64,000 bases of DNA from positions 115,001 through 179,000 of the forward strand of contig CACIDN010000001.1 in the NCBI GenBank assembly GCA_902585415.1, written 5' to 3'. The notes under the pieces were generated by a model. It was not told where the DNA came from and ran no database searches. It saw nothing but the letters and a program-made list of their open reading frames with translations. The stretch comes from an uncultured Pelagibacteraceae bacterium (lineage in GTDB: Bacteria > Pseudomonadota > Alphaproteobacteria > Pelagibacterales > Pelagibacteraceae). Shown here one piece after another: positions 9,087-17,749 of this stretch. How positions within the stretch are numbered: the stretch's first letter is position 1; every line of letters begins with the position of its first letter. Made by a program: the position numbers and the translations under genes.

Positions 9087-9714
9087 TTATAGATTTTTAA
9101 TTTTATTCGATAAAAAAACGAAAATTAATGAAAAATTTTTCAATAAGAATATTTTTTTAAAAAAAATAAACAAAAATAGAAAAGTAATATTTGGTAAATT
9201 ATCAGATATCAAAAAATTTAATCTAATCATTTTAATTGGTTTTACAAAAAAAATTAAGTTAAAAAACAACAAAAAATATTTTACGATTCATGAAAGCGAT
9301 CTACCTAAAGGTAGAGGTTTTTCACCCATCAAACACCAAATTATGAAGGGAAAAAAAAATATAATTTGTTCATGTATAATATTAAATAATAAAATAGATG
9401 CGGGAAAAATTATTTTCAAAGATAAACTTAAAATTAATAAAAGTGATTTTTTTGATGAAATAAAAAAGAAACAAATGAATGTTACTGTAAATATGTTAGC
9501 TAGATTAATAAATAATTATCCAAAAAATGTAAAAGCAGCCAAAGATCAGAAAGGAAAAGCCTCATATTTTAAAAAGCTGACAAAAGAAAGTGATAAAATT
9601 AATATAAACAAAAGTTTGATCTCACAAATAGATAAAATAAGGTCAACAAATTATTTTGAATATAAAAATTTTTTTTATTTCAAAAAAAGAAAGTTTTTTT
9701 TAAAGATTTACTAG
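9073..9714 (+). CDS. Formyltransferase-like protein
   Basis: 'YFTIHESDLPKGRGFSPIKHQIMKGKKNIICSCIILNNKIDAGKIIFKDKL' formyltransferase core motif. Confidence 0.72.
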   Translation: MQENNYRFLILFDKKTKINEKFFNKNIFLKKINKNRKVIFGKLSDIKKFNLIILIGFTKKIKLKNNKKYFTIHESDLPKGRGFSPIKHQIMKGKKNIICSCIILNNKIDAGKIIFKDKLKINKSDFFDEIKKKQMNVTVNMLARLINNYPKNVKAAKDQKGKASYFKKLTKESDKININKSLISQIDKIRSTNYFEYKNFFYFKKRKFFLKIY

Positions 9715-9740
9715 TTTTAAATATAAAAAATATAACTAGT
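9710..9740. terminator. Possible bidirectional hairpin between convergent genes
   Basis: 7-bp inverted repeat ACTAGTT (9710-9716) / AACTAGT (9734-9740) spanning both stop regions; AT-rich, weak. Confidence 0.25.
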
Positions 9741-11145
9741 ATATTACCGAAGAAATCTTGCCATAAAGCCTTGAGCTAAATTTCTTACCATCGGAAAATA
9801 CTATCTTATTTCTGTATTTATCAATTTTATTATGACTTGTTTTTTTTTGGGGCGAAATTGATTTTTTTATGTAATTTAAAATTCTGTTTGGATCATCACA
9901 AATTTTTATGTTGGGGAATTTGGTAACATCATTAAATTGCTCCCATATATCAATTAATCTTTTTTTGACCATTTCATTCTTTGGACTAAACAAAATAATA
10001 TTTTTATAAAATATTGAAGCCTCTATGGTAACAGAACCAGCAGAAGTAAGAATAAATTTTGAATTTTTAATTAGACTTAAAGAATATTTAAAATCATCTG
10101 ATGTCATCTTAGATTCTGGTAAATTATAAGTGTACCTACTTTTCATTTGTGGATCTAAAATTATATTTTTATACTTGCTAAAATTAATTATCTCCAATTC
10201 CTGATTTAAGGTATACGGATGAGGTCTAAAAATTAATTTAAAATTTTTATATTTTTTTTTATTTTCCTCCAAAAAGTTTTCAATTTTATCAAGTATTATT
10301 ACGTTATCTTGTTTCACTGGATTTGCACAATCAAAAAAAACAGCATAGTTAAAATTATAAGGATTTTTAATTTTTTTGTTTCTTTTGATAAAGTATTCAT
10401 CTAACCGGGGTGTGCCTATTGTAAAAATTTTGCCTTTGTAATTTTGTTTCTTTAGAGGTTTTTTAATTTGCTCTCCCCAAACACTGATAAAATCTGGATG
10501 GTTTATCATATATCTACCGAATAAGTTATCCCAATTTTCAGAAACCGTTAATACTTTTTTCATTCTTTTTTTTTTAAAATATCTAATAGTATCAAAGATT
10601 GAGATATGGCTCCCGTTAAAAGGAATTATTACCATGTCTGGATTTTCATTTTTATATAAATTTAATAAGTTATTATTTGGCAATATTAAACTCTTTATAA
10701 TATCGTCAAAAATCTTGTGGAAAAAAATTATATGTAAAAATCTTTTAAATTTTTTAATTGACCAAATTAAGATTCTTTTAATTCCTAGAACTAAGTTTGG
10801 TTTTTCGTATGGATAAAAAAGCCTATTTAATTTTATGTTATTATAATAGTAAATTTGATATTTAATATTAGAGAGTGTATTTTTATGCTTATATTGAATT
10901 TTTTCGAATAAATATGTAAATATTTTTTTTTGAAAATTATTATACTTAAACTTAAAAATTATTTTTTTTTTAAAACTACTCGATCTTTTTTTTCCAACTA
11001 TGTTTTCAATTCGTTTTTCTTTTATGTTGTCATCTAAAATATAAAAACAATTGTATTTTTTTTCTAATTTCTCAAATGCATTTGTATATACATAGTTTTT
11101 AATATATAGGAGATGATTAAGTACTATGAATATTTTTTTTTTCAT
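9736..11145 (-). CDS. Surface carbohydrate biosynthesis protein (CDP-glycerol glycerophosphotransferase/GT-B-like)
   Basis: 469 aa; 'VLTVSENWDNLFGRYMINHPDFISVWGEQ', 'TIGTPRLDEYF', 'ILTSAGSVTIEASIFYKNIILFSP'. Confidence 0.65.
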   Translation of the reverse strand: MKKKIFIVLNHLLYIKNYVYTNAFEKLEKKYNCFYILDDNIKEKRIENIVGKKRSSSFKKKIIFKFKYNNFQKKIFTYLFEKIQYKHKNTLSNIKYQIYYYNNIKLNRLFYPYEKPNLVLGIKRILIWSIKKFKRFLHIIFFHKIFDDIIKSLILPNNNLLNLYKNENPDMVIIPFNGSHISIFDTIRYFKKKRMKKVLTVSENWDNLFGRYMINHPDFISVWGEQIKKPLKKQNYKGKIFTIGTPRLDEYFIKRNKKIKNPYNFNYAVFFDCANPVKQDNVIILDKIENFLEENKKKYKNFKLIFRPHPYTLNQELEIINFSKYKNIILDPQMKSRYTYNLPESKMTSDDFKYSLSLIKNSKFILTSAGSVTIEASIFYKNIILFSPKNEMVKKRLIDIWEQFNDVTKFPNIKICDDPNRILNYIKKSISPQKKTSHNKIDKYRNKIVFSDGKKFSSRLYGKISSVIY

Positions 11146-11262
11146 ATTTAAGATAAACTAAAACAATTCTTATTATCATTTGCTATTAATACAAAGAAAT
11201 TTTTAAAAAGCAATAATATATAAACTTTACTTACAAAATATGATAAATGAATATTATAAATC

Positions 11263-11778
11263 ATGATTTCTTTGATAAGTAAAAAAACCAAAAAATTAAA
11301 AAAAACAGATGTAATCCAAATTTGCAAACTAAAAAATACTGAGTGGAGATACGGTTTTAATTCTCAAAAAGCATGGTTTGATAAATATGTTAAATTAAAT
11401 GATATTCACAATATGCTTCTTATTAATAAAAAAATTTATGCCTACACATGTCTAAGAAATCGAAGTTATAAAATTGGAAAAAATTTAAGTAAATATTTGT
11501 TATTTGATACATTGATAGTCAGAAATACCGTTAGAAAAAAAGGTTTTGGTAAGTTAATAATGGAATATAATAATCATATAATTAATAAACAAAAAAAACC
11601 GTCCTTTTTAGTGTGTAGAAAAAAAACTATAAAATTTTATATTAAAAATAATTGGAAGTTAATTCACAGTAAACATTATAAAATTATGGATAATAATTAC
11701 CCAAATCAAAATGGAATGGTATTTAATGACATTAAATTTAAAAGATCAAAAAGGATATTATTATGGACAAACCAATAA
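11263..11778 (+). CDS. GNAT family N-acetyltransferase (PseH-like candidate)
   Basis: 171 aa; 'LLFDTLIVRNTVRKKGFGKLIMEYNNHII' acetyl-CoA binding motif; located just upstream of pseI. Confidence 0.65.
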   Translation: MISLISKKTKKLKKTDVIQICKLKNTEWRYGFNSQKAWFDKYVKLNDIHNMLLINKKIYAYTCLRNRSYKIGKNLSKYLLFDTLIVRNTVRKKGFGKLIMEYNNHIINKQKKPSFLVCRKKTIKFYIKNNWKLIHSKHYKIMDNNYPNQNGMVFNDIKFKRSKRILLWTNQ

Positions 11779-11990
11779 TGAAAAAAAGGAATAAAAATAA
11801 ATTAGCAAAAGGACTGAAGCTTATAAATGAAATTGAGAAAGTAAGATCAAAAAATAATAAAAATTGGATGGATTTGTTAAAATTATCACTTAGTTTGGAT
11901 TTTAAAAAAACAGCTAATATTTTAAATCGTATTGTAAAAGATGATAAGACAGTCTCTAGAATTGCCTCAAAAATAAAAAATCTTAAATAA
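11763..11990 (+). CDS. Small hypothetical protein (75 aa)
   Basis: Overlaps GNAT gene by 16 nt and lies 4 nt upstream of pseI; predicted helical, Lys-rich. Confidence 0.6.
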   Translation: MDKPIMKKRNKNKLAKGLKLINEIEKVRSKNNKNWMDLLKLSLSLDFKKTANILNRIVKDDKTVSRIASKIKNLK

Positions 11991-11994
11991 TTTT

Positions 11995-13026
11995 ATGAAA
12001 TTTAAATTGCCTTTTTTGATAGCAGAAATTTCAGCAAATCATAATGGTGATTTTAAACAAGCAACTAGATTAGTTAAATTAGCAAAAGAGAGTGGAGCTG
12101 ATGCAGTAAAAATTCAGACCTATACACCTGATAGTATGACACTTAATTCAAATAAAAATTTTTTCAAAATTAAAAAAGGTCTTTGGAAAGGATATAAACT
12201 TTGGGATTTATACAATGATGCAAAGACTCCATATAAATGGCATAAAAAATTATTTCAATACGCTAAAAAATTAAATATTAAAATTTTTAGCACTCCCTTC
12301 GATGAAGATGCAGTTGATTTTTTAGAAAGTTTAGATTGTCCCATTTATAAAGTTGCTTCTTTTGAAATGACGGATCTAATTTTGATAAAAAAAATAGCAC
12401 AGACAAAAAAACCAATTATTATTTCTACAGGAATGGCGTCACTTAAAGAAATTTCGGAAGCATATAATACAGCCAAAAGGTATGGTTGCAAGGATATCAC
12501 ATTGCTTTATTGTGTAAGCAACTACCCTTCAAATTTATCTGACTTTAATTTAAAAAACATTCCAATATTAAAGAAAAAATTTAAATGCCGAGTTGGTTTG
12601 TCGGATCATTCTACAAATAATATTGTTGCAAATACAGCTGTGGCGCTTGGAGCTGAAGTTATAGAAAAGCACATAGCTCTTTCTGATCAAAAAAAAGGTT
12701 TAGATATTGAGTTTTCATTAAAAGGAAAAGAAATAAAAAAATTTAAAGACGAAATTAATAATGTCTATAGACTTAAGGGAAAAAATTCTTTTTTTAGATC
12801 TAAAACTGAAAAAACTAGCAAATTATTAAGACGTTCAATTTTTGCAGTTAACTCTATTAAAAAAGGGGAAATATTCACAAAAAAAAATATAAGGAGGATT
12901 AGGCCAGGACATGGAATTCAACCAAAATACTACGACAAATTGATAAACAAAAAATCACCAAAAAAATTTTCTAAAGGTGAACCTGTAAATAAAAACATTT
13001 TAGAAAAACTCAACATATTGAAATAA
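11995..13026 (+). CDS. pseI: Pseudaminic acid synthase
   Basis: 343 aa; 'FLIAEISANHNGDFKQATRLVKLAKESGADAVKIQTYTPDSMT', 'STPFDEDAVDFLE', 'SDHSTNNIVANTAVALGAEVIEKHIALSD', C-terminal SAF-like domain. Confidence 0.88.
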   Translation: MKFKLPFLIAEISANHNGDFKQATRLVKLAKESGADAVKIQTYTPDSMTLNSNKNFFKIKKGLWKGYKLWDLYNDAKTPYKWHKKLFQYAKKLNIKIFSTPFDEDAVDFLESLDCPIYKVASFEMTDLILIKKIAQTKKPIIISTGMASLKEISEAYNTAKRYGCKDITLLYCVSNYPSNLSDFNLKNIPILKKKFKCRVGLSDHSTNNIVANTAVALGAEVIEKHIALSDQKKGLDIEFSLKGKEIKKFKDEINNVYRLKGKNSFFRSKTEKTSKLLRRSIFAVNSIKKGEIFTKKNIRRIRPGHGIQPKYYDKLINKKSPKKFSKGEPVNKNILEKLNILK

Positions 13027-13031
13027 TATAG

Positions 13032-14786
13032 ATGATTAGTTTAATAAATTCCTTCAAAGATTTCTATTTCGTATATCTTTTTTTTAGAATTAAAAAGTTA
13101 CTTTTAATTTTTTCGTTATTTACTTTATGCACTATATTAGAGACTTTAAATATCGCATTAATCTTGCCACTCGTAAGTTTTATTTTTGGAGATCAAAATA
13201 ATATAGAAAGTATAAAATTTTTGAGTTTTTTAGATTTAAAAAACTTAATTCAAAATGATAATTTTATTTATTATATATCTTTATTCATAATTATACTATT
13301 TGGAATAAAATCAATTATTCTAATTTTATCTAACAAAATTCAAACAAACTTTTTCGCACAAATAAGATATAAAATTTCAAATTTTTTTTTTAATTATTAC
13401 ATATCAAAGCCATACATTTATTTTTTGAATGAAAAGCAAAGTTCAGAAATAATGAGAAATACTACAACGTTGAGCATTAGTTATGCAGGATTTCTTGAAA
13501 GATTTTTAATGCTAGCAAATGATTTCTTTATTTTTCTAGGCGTTATAATAATAATGATTTTTTATATCCCTAAGGTATTTATTATTTTATTTTTATTTTT
13601 TTTGATATTGGTTCTTATTTATACTTTTCTAACTAATTCATATTTTTTTAGTGCTGGGAAAAGATTATTAAACCTTTCATCAAGTATGCTTAAGGATATA
13701 CAAGAGTCTTTAAATAATATCATTCAGATAAAATTACAAAAAAAAGAAAGTTATTTTGAAAAAAATTTTGCTAAAAAAACAATAGAAAATAGTTATAAAA
13801 TTGCTAATTTAGCTTTTTTGCAATCAATACCAAGAATATTAGTAGAATTTAGCGCTGTTTTGGTTTTATTCTCATTAATAACTTTTTTAGTTTATGACTC
13901 ATACTCAAAAGAAGAAATAACTTCTATTCTTACATTGTTCACAATTACCATTTTAAGACTTTTTCCGTTTACAATAAAGTTAATGACATTTTTCAATACA
14001 GCAAATTCCTTTATACCTAGTCTAAACTTGCTTAAAAAAGAAATTTTAAAAATAGACAACGAAAAAGACGAAAGTAAAAAAACTAATGATGATTCAGAAA
14101 AATTAAATACACATAAAATCGATAAAATTAATTTGAATAATATTGATTACTCCTATCCAACCTCAAACTCAAAATTATTTGAAAATATTAATTTAGAATT
14201 AAATAAAAATTATATTTATGGTGTTTTAGGACCTAGTGGTTCAGGAAAAACGACTCTGTTAAACATTATATGTGGATTAATTGAACCCACAAGTGGAAGT
14301 GTTATGTATAACAATGAAGAATTAAAATCCAGCAAATTTTCGAATATTGCCTACGTATCACAAAATTCTTTTTTTCGAAATGATACAATAAAAAATAATA
14401 TTGCCTTTGGTTTGAATGACTTTGAAATAGATGAAAGAAAAATTTATGAGTGTTTAAAAAAAGTCGATTTATATGAACTTGTAAACACTTTTGACAAAAA
14501 AATTGATACTTACATAAACGAATTAGGTTCAAACTTTTCAGGTGGGCAGTTACAAAGACTATCAATAGCAAGGGCCATATATTCAAATACCGATATAATA
14601 ATATTTGATGAGCCAACATCTTCACTAGATCATAATACAAAAGTAAATATTTTACAGAGCATAAATAATTTAAAAGGCGAAAAAATAATTATTATAATCA
14701 GTCATTTAATAGAAGATATGAAAATTTGTTCTAAAGTTTATAAAATTGAAAATAAAAATTTAAAAGAAATTTATGCATTCAAATAA
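13032..14786 (+). CDS. ABC transporter, fused permease/ATP-binding (PglK/MsbA-like)
   Basis: 584 aa; N-terminal TM segments; Walker A 'GPSGSGKTT', signature 'FSGGQLQRLSIARAI', Walker B 'DIIIFDEPTSSLD'. Confidence 0.93.
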   Translation: MISLINSFKDFYFVYLFFRIKKLLLIFSLFTLCTILETLNIALILPLVSFIFGDQNNIESIKFLSFLDLKNLIQNDNFIYYISLFIIILFGIKSIILILSNKIQTNFFAQIRYKISNFFFNYYISKPYIYFLNEKQSSEIMRNTTTLSISYAGFLERFLMLANDFFIFLGVIIIMIFYIPKVFIILFLFFLILVLIYTFLTNSYFFSAGKRLLNLSSSMLKDIQESLNNIIQIKLQKKESYFEKNFAKKTIENSYKIANLAFLQSIPRILVEFSAVLVLFSLITFLVYDSYSKEEITSILTLFTITILRLFPFTIKLMTFFNTANSFIPSLNLLKKEILKIDNEKDESKKTNDDSEKLNTHKIDKINLNNIDYSYPTSNSKLFENINLELNKNYIYGVLGPSGSGKTTLLNIICGLIEPTSGSVMYNNEELKSSKFSNIAYVSQNSFFRNDTIKNNIAFGLNDFEIDERKIYECLKKVDLYELVNTFDKKIDTYINELGSNFSGGQLQRLSIARAIYSNTDIIIFDEPTSSLDHNTKVNILQSINNLKGEKIIIIISHLIEDMKICSKVYKIENKNLKEIYAFK

Positions 14787-16587
14787 AACTGAAATAATAT
14801 TTGAAATAGCAAATTCACACAATGGAAACTTTAAATTGTTCAAAGAAACTGTCATACAGTTTACAAAAATAAATTATAAAAATAAGTCTATTAAATTTCA
14901 AATATTTAAATATGATAAAATCTCCTGTAAAAATTTTAGTTGGTATAAGGTATATAAAAAATTATTCTTCTCAAAATCTCAATGGGATAAAATTTTAAAT
15001 TTTTGTATAAAAAAAAAAATTAGAATTTATTTAGATATATATGATGAATATGGAATCTTTTTTCTCCAAAAATATAAAAAAAATATTAGAGGTATTAAGA
15101 TACAATATAGTTCATTAAATAATTACAAAATAACAAATTACCTTAAAAATAACTGTGATAAGCATTTAGAAATAATTATAAACATTACCACATTAAGCTT
15201 AACAGATATAAAAAAAATATATTCAGAAATTAAAGCAATATCTAAGAATATTACTTTACAATTTGGGCATCAAGATTATCCAACCTTATTGTCAAATTCT
15301 GGTTTTAATAAAATTAAATTTTTAAAAAAAAATTTCAAAAATTCAAAGATAAGTTTTGCAGATCATTTAGATAGTCAATCTGAAGAATCAAAAAGTTTTT
15401 TTTATATAGCTAATATGTTAAAAATAGATCAGGTCGAAAAGCATTTTTGTTTATCTCGAAAATTATCAAAGTTTGATTATTATTCATCTCTAGAGTTGGG
15501 AGAAATAAATAATATTATAAAATCAAAAATAGATGATACTAAAATTAAAAAAATAAATAAAAATTTAAGAAAAATTTACAATAAAAATTTTTTATTAAAG
15601 TATGAAAAAAAATTAGTGAAAAACAATGCAGTACCTCATTATACAAAAAATATAAAAAAAAATGATATTTTAAACAAAAAAAAAATAGTCTTAAAAAGAT
15701 GTAAAACAAAATCTTTATTTAATTTAAATGAAATAGATAAAAAATTTTTTAGAATTAAAAAAAATGTATATATCAATCAACCAGTTAGAAATTCTGATTT
15801 AGAGAAATTAAATGTTGGAGCTATAATTATTTCTAGGTCGGATTCTTCTAGGTTAAAAAATAAAGCTTTTTTAAAAATAGGCAATCTTACCTCTATTGAA
15901 CATTGTATTAAGAATACTCAAAAAATGAAATATTTAGATGATGTTATACTTGCAACTACCAATCTAAGTATTGATAAAAAATATTCAAAATACGTAAAAA
16001 AAACTGGAGCAAAAATATTTTTTGGAGACTCTACTAATGTAATTGAAAGAGTTTATTTAGCGGCAAAAAAAAATAAACTTGATATAATTGTTAGAATTAC
16101 TGGAGATTGCCCTTTTATATCAAAAGAAATTCTAGAGGAGCTTCTCATAAATCATTTAAATTCAAAATCAGATTTTACAGTTGGCAATAAGTTTCCCGTA
16201 GGAGCAAGTGGTGAAATTATAAATTTTAAAGCTTTGGAAAAATTGTATTTTTACATAAAAAAACAAAAAGACTTTAAGTACACTGAATATCCAAGTTTTT
16301 ATTTTAAAAATAATCCAAGATTATTTAATTATAATATCTGCAATATAAATTCTAGATATCAAAAAAATTTTAGATTAACACTTGATTATATAGAAGACTT
16401 AAAAATGTTAAGACATCTAGATCTGAAATTAAAAAAACTTAAATTGGATCAAAATTTGGATAATATAATTAAAGTTATGAATAAATATAAATATATTTCT
16501 AAAACCAATTCACATAAAAAGCTTGCATATAAATCAATCAATTTTATAAAAAAAATGAAACTAATAACAAAAATAAACTATGATTAA
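14773..16587 (+). CDS. Fusion: NeuB-family synthase-like N-terminus + SpsF/PseF-like cytidylyltransferase C-terminus
   Basis: 604 aa in one frame; N-term 'IIFEIANSHNGNFKLFKETV...SFADHLDSQSEE...VEKHFCLSR', C-term 'VGAIIISRSDSSRLKNKAFLKIGN...IFFGDSTNVIERVYLAAKKNKLDIIVRITGDCPFI'. Confidence 0.85.
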   Translation: MHSNKTEIIFEIANSHNGNFKLFKETVIQFTKINYKNKSIKFQIFKYDKISCKNFSWYKVYKKLFFSKSQWDKILNFCIKKKIRIYLDIYDEYGIFFLQKYKKNIRGIKIQYSSLNNYKITNYLKNNCDKHLEIIINITTLSLTDIKKIYSEIKAISKNITLQFGHQDYPTLLSNSGFNKIKFLKKNFKNSKISFADHLDSQSEESKSFFYIANMLKIDQVEKHFCLSRKLSKFDYYSSLELGEINNIIKSKIDDTKIKKINKNLRKIYNKNFLLKYEKKLVKNNAVPHYTKNIKKNDILNKKKIVLKRCKTKSLFNLNEIDKKFFRIKKNVYINQPVRNSDLEKLNVGAIIISRSDSSRLKNKAFLKIGNLTSIEHCIKNTQKMKYLDDVILATTNLSIDKKYSKYVKKTGAKIFFGDSTNVIERVYLAAKKNKLDIIVRITGDCPFISKEILEELLINHLNSKSDFTVGNKFPVGASGEIINFKALEKLYFYIKKQKDFKYTEYPSFYFKNNPRLFNYNICNINSRYQKNFRLTLDYIEDLKMLRHLDLKLKKLKLDQNLDNIIKVMNKYKYISKTNSHKKLAYKSINFIKKMKLITKINYD

Positions 16588-17749
16588 AAAAATTCCTTAT
16601 AGTCGACAAACAATCTCCAAAGATGATATATCAAGTGTTTCAAAAGTTTTAAATTCTACTTTTATTAGTCGTGGCCCTATCAATGAAGAATTTGAAAATC
16701 GGATTAGAAATTATGTAAAATCAAAATTTTGTGTAACAACCAATTCTGCTACATCTTCTCTATTTATAGCCTGCAAAGCTTTAAATCTAAAAAAAGGGGA
16801 TATTGTTTGGACTTCTGCGAACTCCTTTGCTTCAAGTGCAAATTGTGCAGTATTATGTGGAGCAAAAATAGATTTTATAGATATAAATTTAGAAAACTAT
16901 AATATCAGCATTGAAAAACTTGAGCAAAAGCTAAAGTTAGCCTCAAAGAAAGGTAAATTACCAAAAATAATTATTCCTGTTCACTATGCTGGTTTTCCGT
17001 GTGATATGGAAAAAATTTTTAAATTAAAAAAAAAATATAAATTTAAAATAATAGAAGATGCTTCCCACGCCATTGGTTCAAGCTATAAAAATTTTAAAGT
17101 TGGCTCAAGTAAACATAGTGATCTAACCGTATTTTCTTTTCAAGCAGTAAAAGTAATAACAACAGGTGAGGGTGGATCAATAACTACAAATAATAAAAAT
17201 TTTTATGAAAAAATTAAGTTACTTAGACAACATGGTATTACTAAAGATAAAAAAAATTTTAAAATTAAAAAAAATTCCTTTTATCCTTGGTATTATGAGC
17301 AAATAGATCTTAGTTTTAATTTTATTTTGCCAGATATAAATGCAGCACTAGGATTATCTCAACTAAGAAAATTAAACCAAAATATTAAGAAAAGAGAAAA
17401 ATTAGTCAAATATTATAGACAAAAACTTTCTAAATCAAAAATTAAATTATTAGATTTTCCAAAACATATAAAATCATCACACCATCTTTTGCCCGCAATG
17501 TATAATTTTAAATCATTAAAAGATAAAGCAAACTTTTTTAGATTTATGAGTAAAAATAATATATTCCTTCAGGTATTGTATATTCCAATATATAAACATC
17601 CTTTTTATAAAAAAATGAAATTTGATGAAAAAAATTTTGTAAATACAGAAACATTTTATAAAAATGCTTTTTCCCTTCCAATGCATTTACAAATTACTAA
17701 AAAGGATATTGATATTATATGCTCGAAAATTAACAACTGGATACAATAA
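16580..17749 (+). CDS. pseC: UDP-4-amino-4,6-dideoxy-N-acetyl-altrosamine aminotransferase (DegT family)
   Basis: 389 aa; 'IPYSRQTISKDDISSVSKVLNSTFISRGP', 'IIEDASHAIGSSYKNFKVGSSKHSDLTVFSFQAVKVITTGEGG'. Confidence 0.85.
   Translation: MIKKIPYSRQTISKDDISSVSKVLNSTFISRGPINEEFENRIRNYVKSKFCVTTNSATSSLFIACKALNLKKGDIVWTSANSFASSANCAVLCGAKIDFIDINLENYNISIEKLEQKLKLASKKGKLPKIIIPVHYAGFPCDMEKIFKLKKKYKFKIIEDASHAIGSSYKNFKVGSSKHSDLTVFSFQAVKVITTGEGGSITTNNKNFYEKIKLLRQHGITKDKKNFKIKKNSFYPWYYEQIDLSFNFILPDINAALGLSQLRKLNQNIKKREKLVKYYRQKLSKSKIKLLDFPKHIKSSHHLLPAMYNFKSLKDKANFFRFMSKNNIFLQVLYIPIYKHPFYKKMKFDEKNFVNTETFYKNAFSLPMHLQITKKDIDIICSKINNWIQ

Noticed and set aside
14302-14640. Minus-strand ORF of 112 aa inside the ABC transporter
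   Set aside because: Antisense to conserved ATPase motifs; low-complexity, no family.
15420-15510. Loss of a metal-binding His in the NeuB half of the fusion (KFDYYSSLE versus PDHKASLEP)
   Set aside because: The stand-alone PseI-like protein in this window also lacks that His (LDIEFSLKG), so it may be a normal subfamily difference rather than inactivation.
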